Positions 5,816 through 6,861 of a stretch of 6,861 bases of DNA are shown piece after piece. A model generated the notes under the pieces. That model saw only the letters and a program-made list of their open reading frames with translations, had not been told where the DNA came from and did not search any database. Made by a program: the position numbers and the translations under genes. Source of the DNA: an uncultured Anaerosporobacter sp. GTDB lineage: Bacteria; Bacillota; Clostridia; Lachnospirales; Lachnospiraceae. The stretch covers positions 1 to 6,861 of the forward strand of contig CALZJY010000108.1 of assembly GCA_945787925.1 (NCBI GenBank), read 5' to 3'. Position 1 is the first letter of the stretch. Each line of letters opens with the position of its first letter.

Positions 5816-6861
5816 TTACTTGCTCACTATAAAATATTTCCTATACGCAAAGAAGTATAACACCGTCGCAAGGGTTACTGCCATATAATCGGCAACTGGC
5901 TGTGCTGCCACCAACATTTTCGCTGTTCCAAACACCTTATGGAACATAAATAATACTGGAATATACACGATTCCCTGTCTACTAATGGATAGGATTAGCG
6001 ATGGCACTGCGGCTCCCATCGCTTGAATCGTATTGATTAGTACGAATAGGATTCCCATGATCGGACCAGATAAGATTAAAATCCTTGCAAAGTCCATTCC
6101 ATACCCATAGGCACTGCCATCCTCTAAGAACGCGCGTACCATTGGCCCCGCGAATAAATAACAAATCACGGTCATCACAAGGCTTAATCCTACTGCCAAC
6201 GCCAGCGAGAATTTCAATACGCCTTTGAATCGTTTGGCATCTCTCGCACCAAAGCAGAATCCTAGTAATGGCTGAATTCCCGTACCAAGTCCGATAAGCA
6301 ACATCACTACGATCATATTTACCTTCATGGCTACCCCAAGTCCGGCCACGGCCATATCCCCATGTCCAATCATCAAGTTATTGATGATAATATTGGATGT
6401 GGTAAACAAAACGTTGTTTAATGCCGCCGGAATCCCGATTGCAAATACCCCTGTTGCAATATGTCCTGCTGCCGAATAATCTTTGATTCGAACCGATAAT
6501 AATGATTTTTTAGAACACATATGTACTACATAAAATGCTGCTGCCACAACGTTGCCGATTACAGTTGCGATTGCAGCTCCTGCCACATTCCATCCAAATC
6601 CAAGAATCATCACTGGATCTAAGATGATGTTCGTCAGGTTACCTAAAATCATACCGATCATTGCCTTGCTTGCATTTCCTTCACTACGTATGATATTGCT
6701 AAAACTATTTCCGACGATTAAAAATGGAACCCCCACTGCTACAATCTGGATATATTGTTTCACATAACCAATCGTATCCTTGCTAGAACCTAACACCTTA
6801 CAGATTGGTTCAAGGAATAACCAGATCAATACCATTCCTACTACGCCTGAAATTGCCCCTG
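5816..6861 (-). CDS. MATE-family efflux transporter, N-terminus beyond the window
   Basis: A multidrug and toxin extrusion antiporter, which exports cationic or other small toxic compounds using a sodium or proton gradient. The visible part is 347 complete codons. The frame stays open past the first in-frame ATG (6833-6835) to the window edge as GAISGVVG, and that ATG falls inside a membrane helix, so it is not the true start. Full MATE proteins have about 450 residues and 12 helices, so roughly the first 100 residues are missing here. Recognisable family stretches are RSEGNASKAM followed by GNLTNIILDP at the end of the first half, and QPLLGFCFGARDAKRFK in the second half, equivalent to the QPxLGxNxGA motif. 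Hydrophobic helices fill most of the rest. The gene ends 12 nt before the phosphoesterase, suggesting one operon. Subfamily and substrate cannot be assigned. Confidence 0.93.
   Translation of the reverse strand, partial: GAISGVVGMVLIWLFLEPICKVLGSSKDTIGYVKQYIQIVAVGVPFLIVGNSFSNIIRSEGNASKAMIGMILGNLTNIILDPVMILGFGWNVAGAAIATVIGNVVAAAFYVVHMCSKKSLLSVRIKDYSAAGHIATGVFAIGIPAALNNVLFTTSNIIINNLMIGHGDMAVAGLGVAMKVNMIVVMLLIGLGTGIQPLLGFCFGARDAKRFKGVLKFSLALAVGLSLVMTVICYLFAGPMVRAFLEDGSAYGYGMDFARILILSGPIMGILFVLINTIQAMGAAVPSLILSISRQGIVYIPVLFMFHKVFGTAKMLVAAQPVADYMAVTLATVLYFFAYRKYFIVSK

Noticed and set aside
5816..6835. Treating the MATE gene as a complete 339-residue protein starting at the ATG at 6833-6835
   Set aside because: The frame is open to the window edge, the ATG lies within a membrane helix, no ribosome binding site precedes it, and the family is about 100 residues longer at the N-terminus.

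Overview
This AT-leaning window has every gene on the minus strand. It looks like a piece of chromosome from an anaerobic Firmicute, most likely Clostridia (Lachnospiraceae-like) or Erysipelotrichia. The grounds are an oxygen-sensitive class III ribonucleotide reductase, a FeoB of the cysteine-rich type I associate with clostridia, strong AGGAGG ribosome binding sites and short intergenic gaps. I see no phage genes, transposases, tRNA or rRNA genes, or CRISPR repeats. The window is core metabolism and transport rather than an accessory island.

Layout in the direction of transcription (right to left): (1) a MATE-family multidrug/toxin exporter whose N-terminus lies beyond the right edge (5816-6861); (2) 12 nt later, a membrane-anchored calcineurin-like metallophosphoesterase (4685-5803), probably in the same operon; (3) a short remnant, 4579-4700, that encodes in two different frames the end of a His/Cys-type putative zinc-binding C-terminal domain; (4) a clear rho-independent terminator at 4537-4567, which closes the first transcription unit; (5) a leader of about 100 nt and then feoB, the ferrous iron transporter (2289-4433); (6) a 116-nt gap without a visible terminator, holding an A-tract and an operator-like inverted repeat; (7) nrdD, the anaerobic ribonucleoside-triphosphate reductase (43-2172). 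The first 42 bases hold no start codon on the minus strand. The nrdG activase normally expected next to nrdD is therefore not visible and would have to start beyond the left edge.

The feoB-nrdD pair makes physiological sense. Anaerobic dNTP synthesis depends on an iron-sulfur activase (NrdG), and ferrous iron is the form of iron available without oxygen. No feoA lies next to feoB here. The MATE-phosphoesterase pair has no obvious joint pathway. The least ordinary thing in the window is the short frameshifted domain between the phosphoesterase stop codon and the terminator. It is either the relic of a lost gene or a C-terminal extension of the phosphoesterase hidden by two single-A contractions in homopolymer runs.
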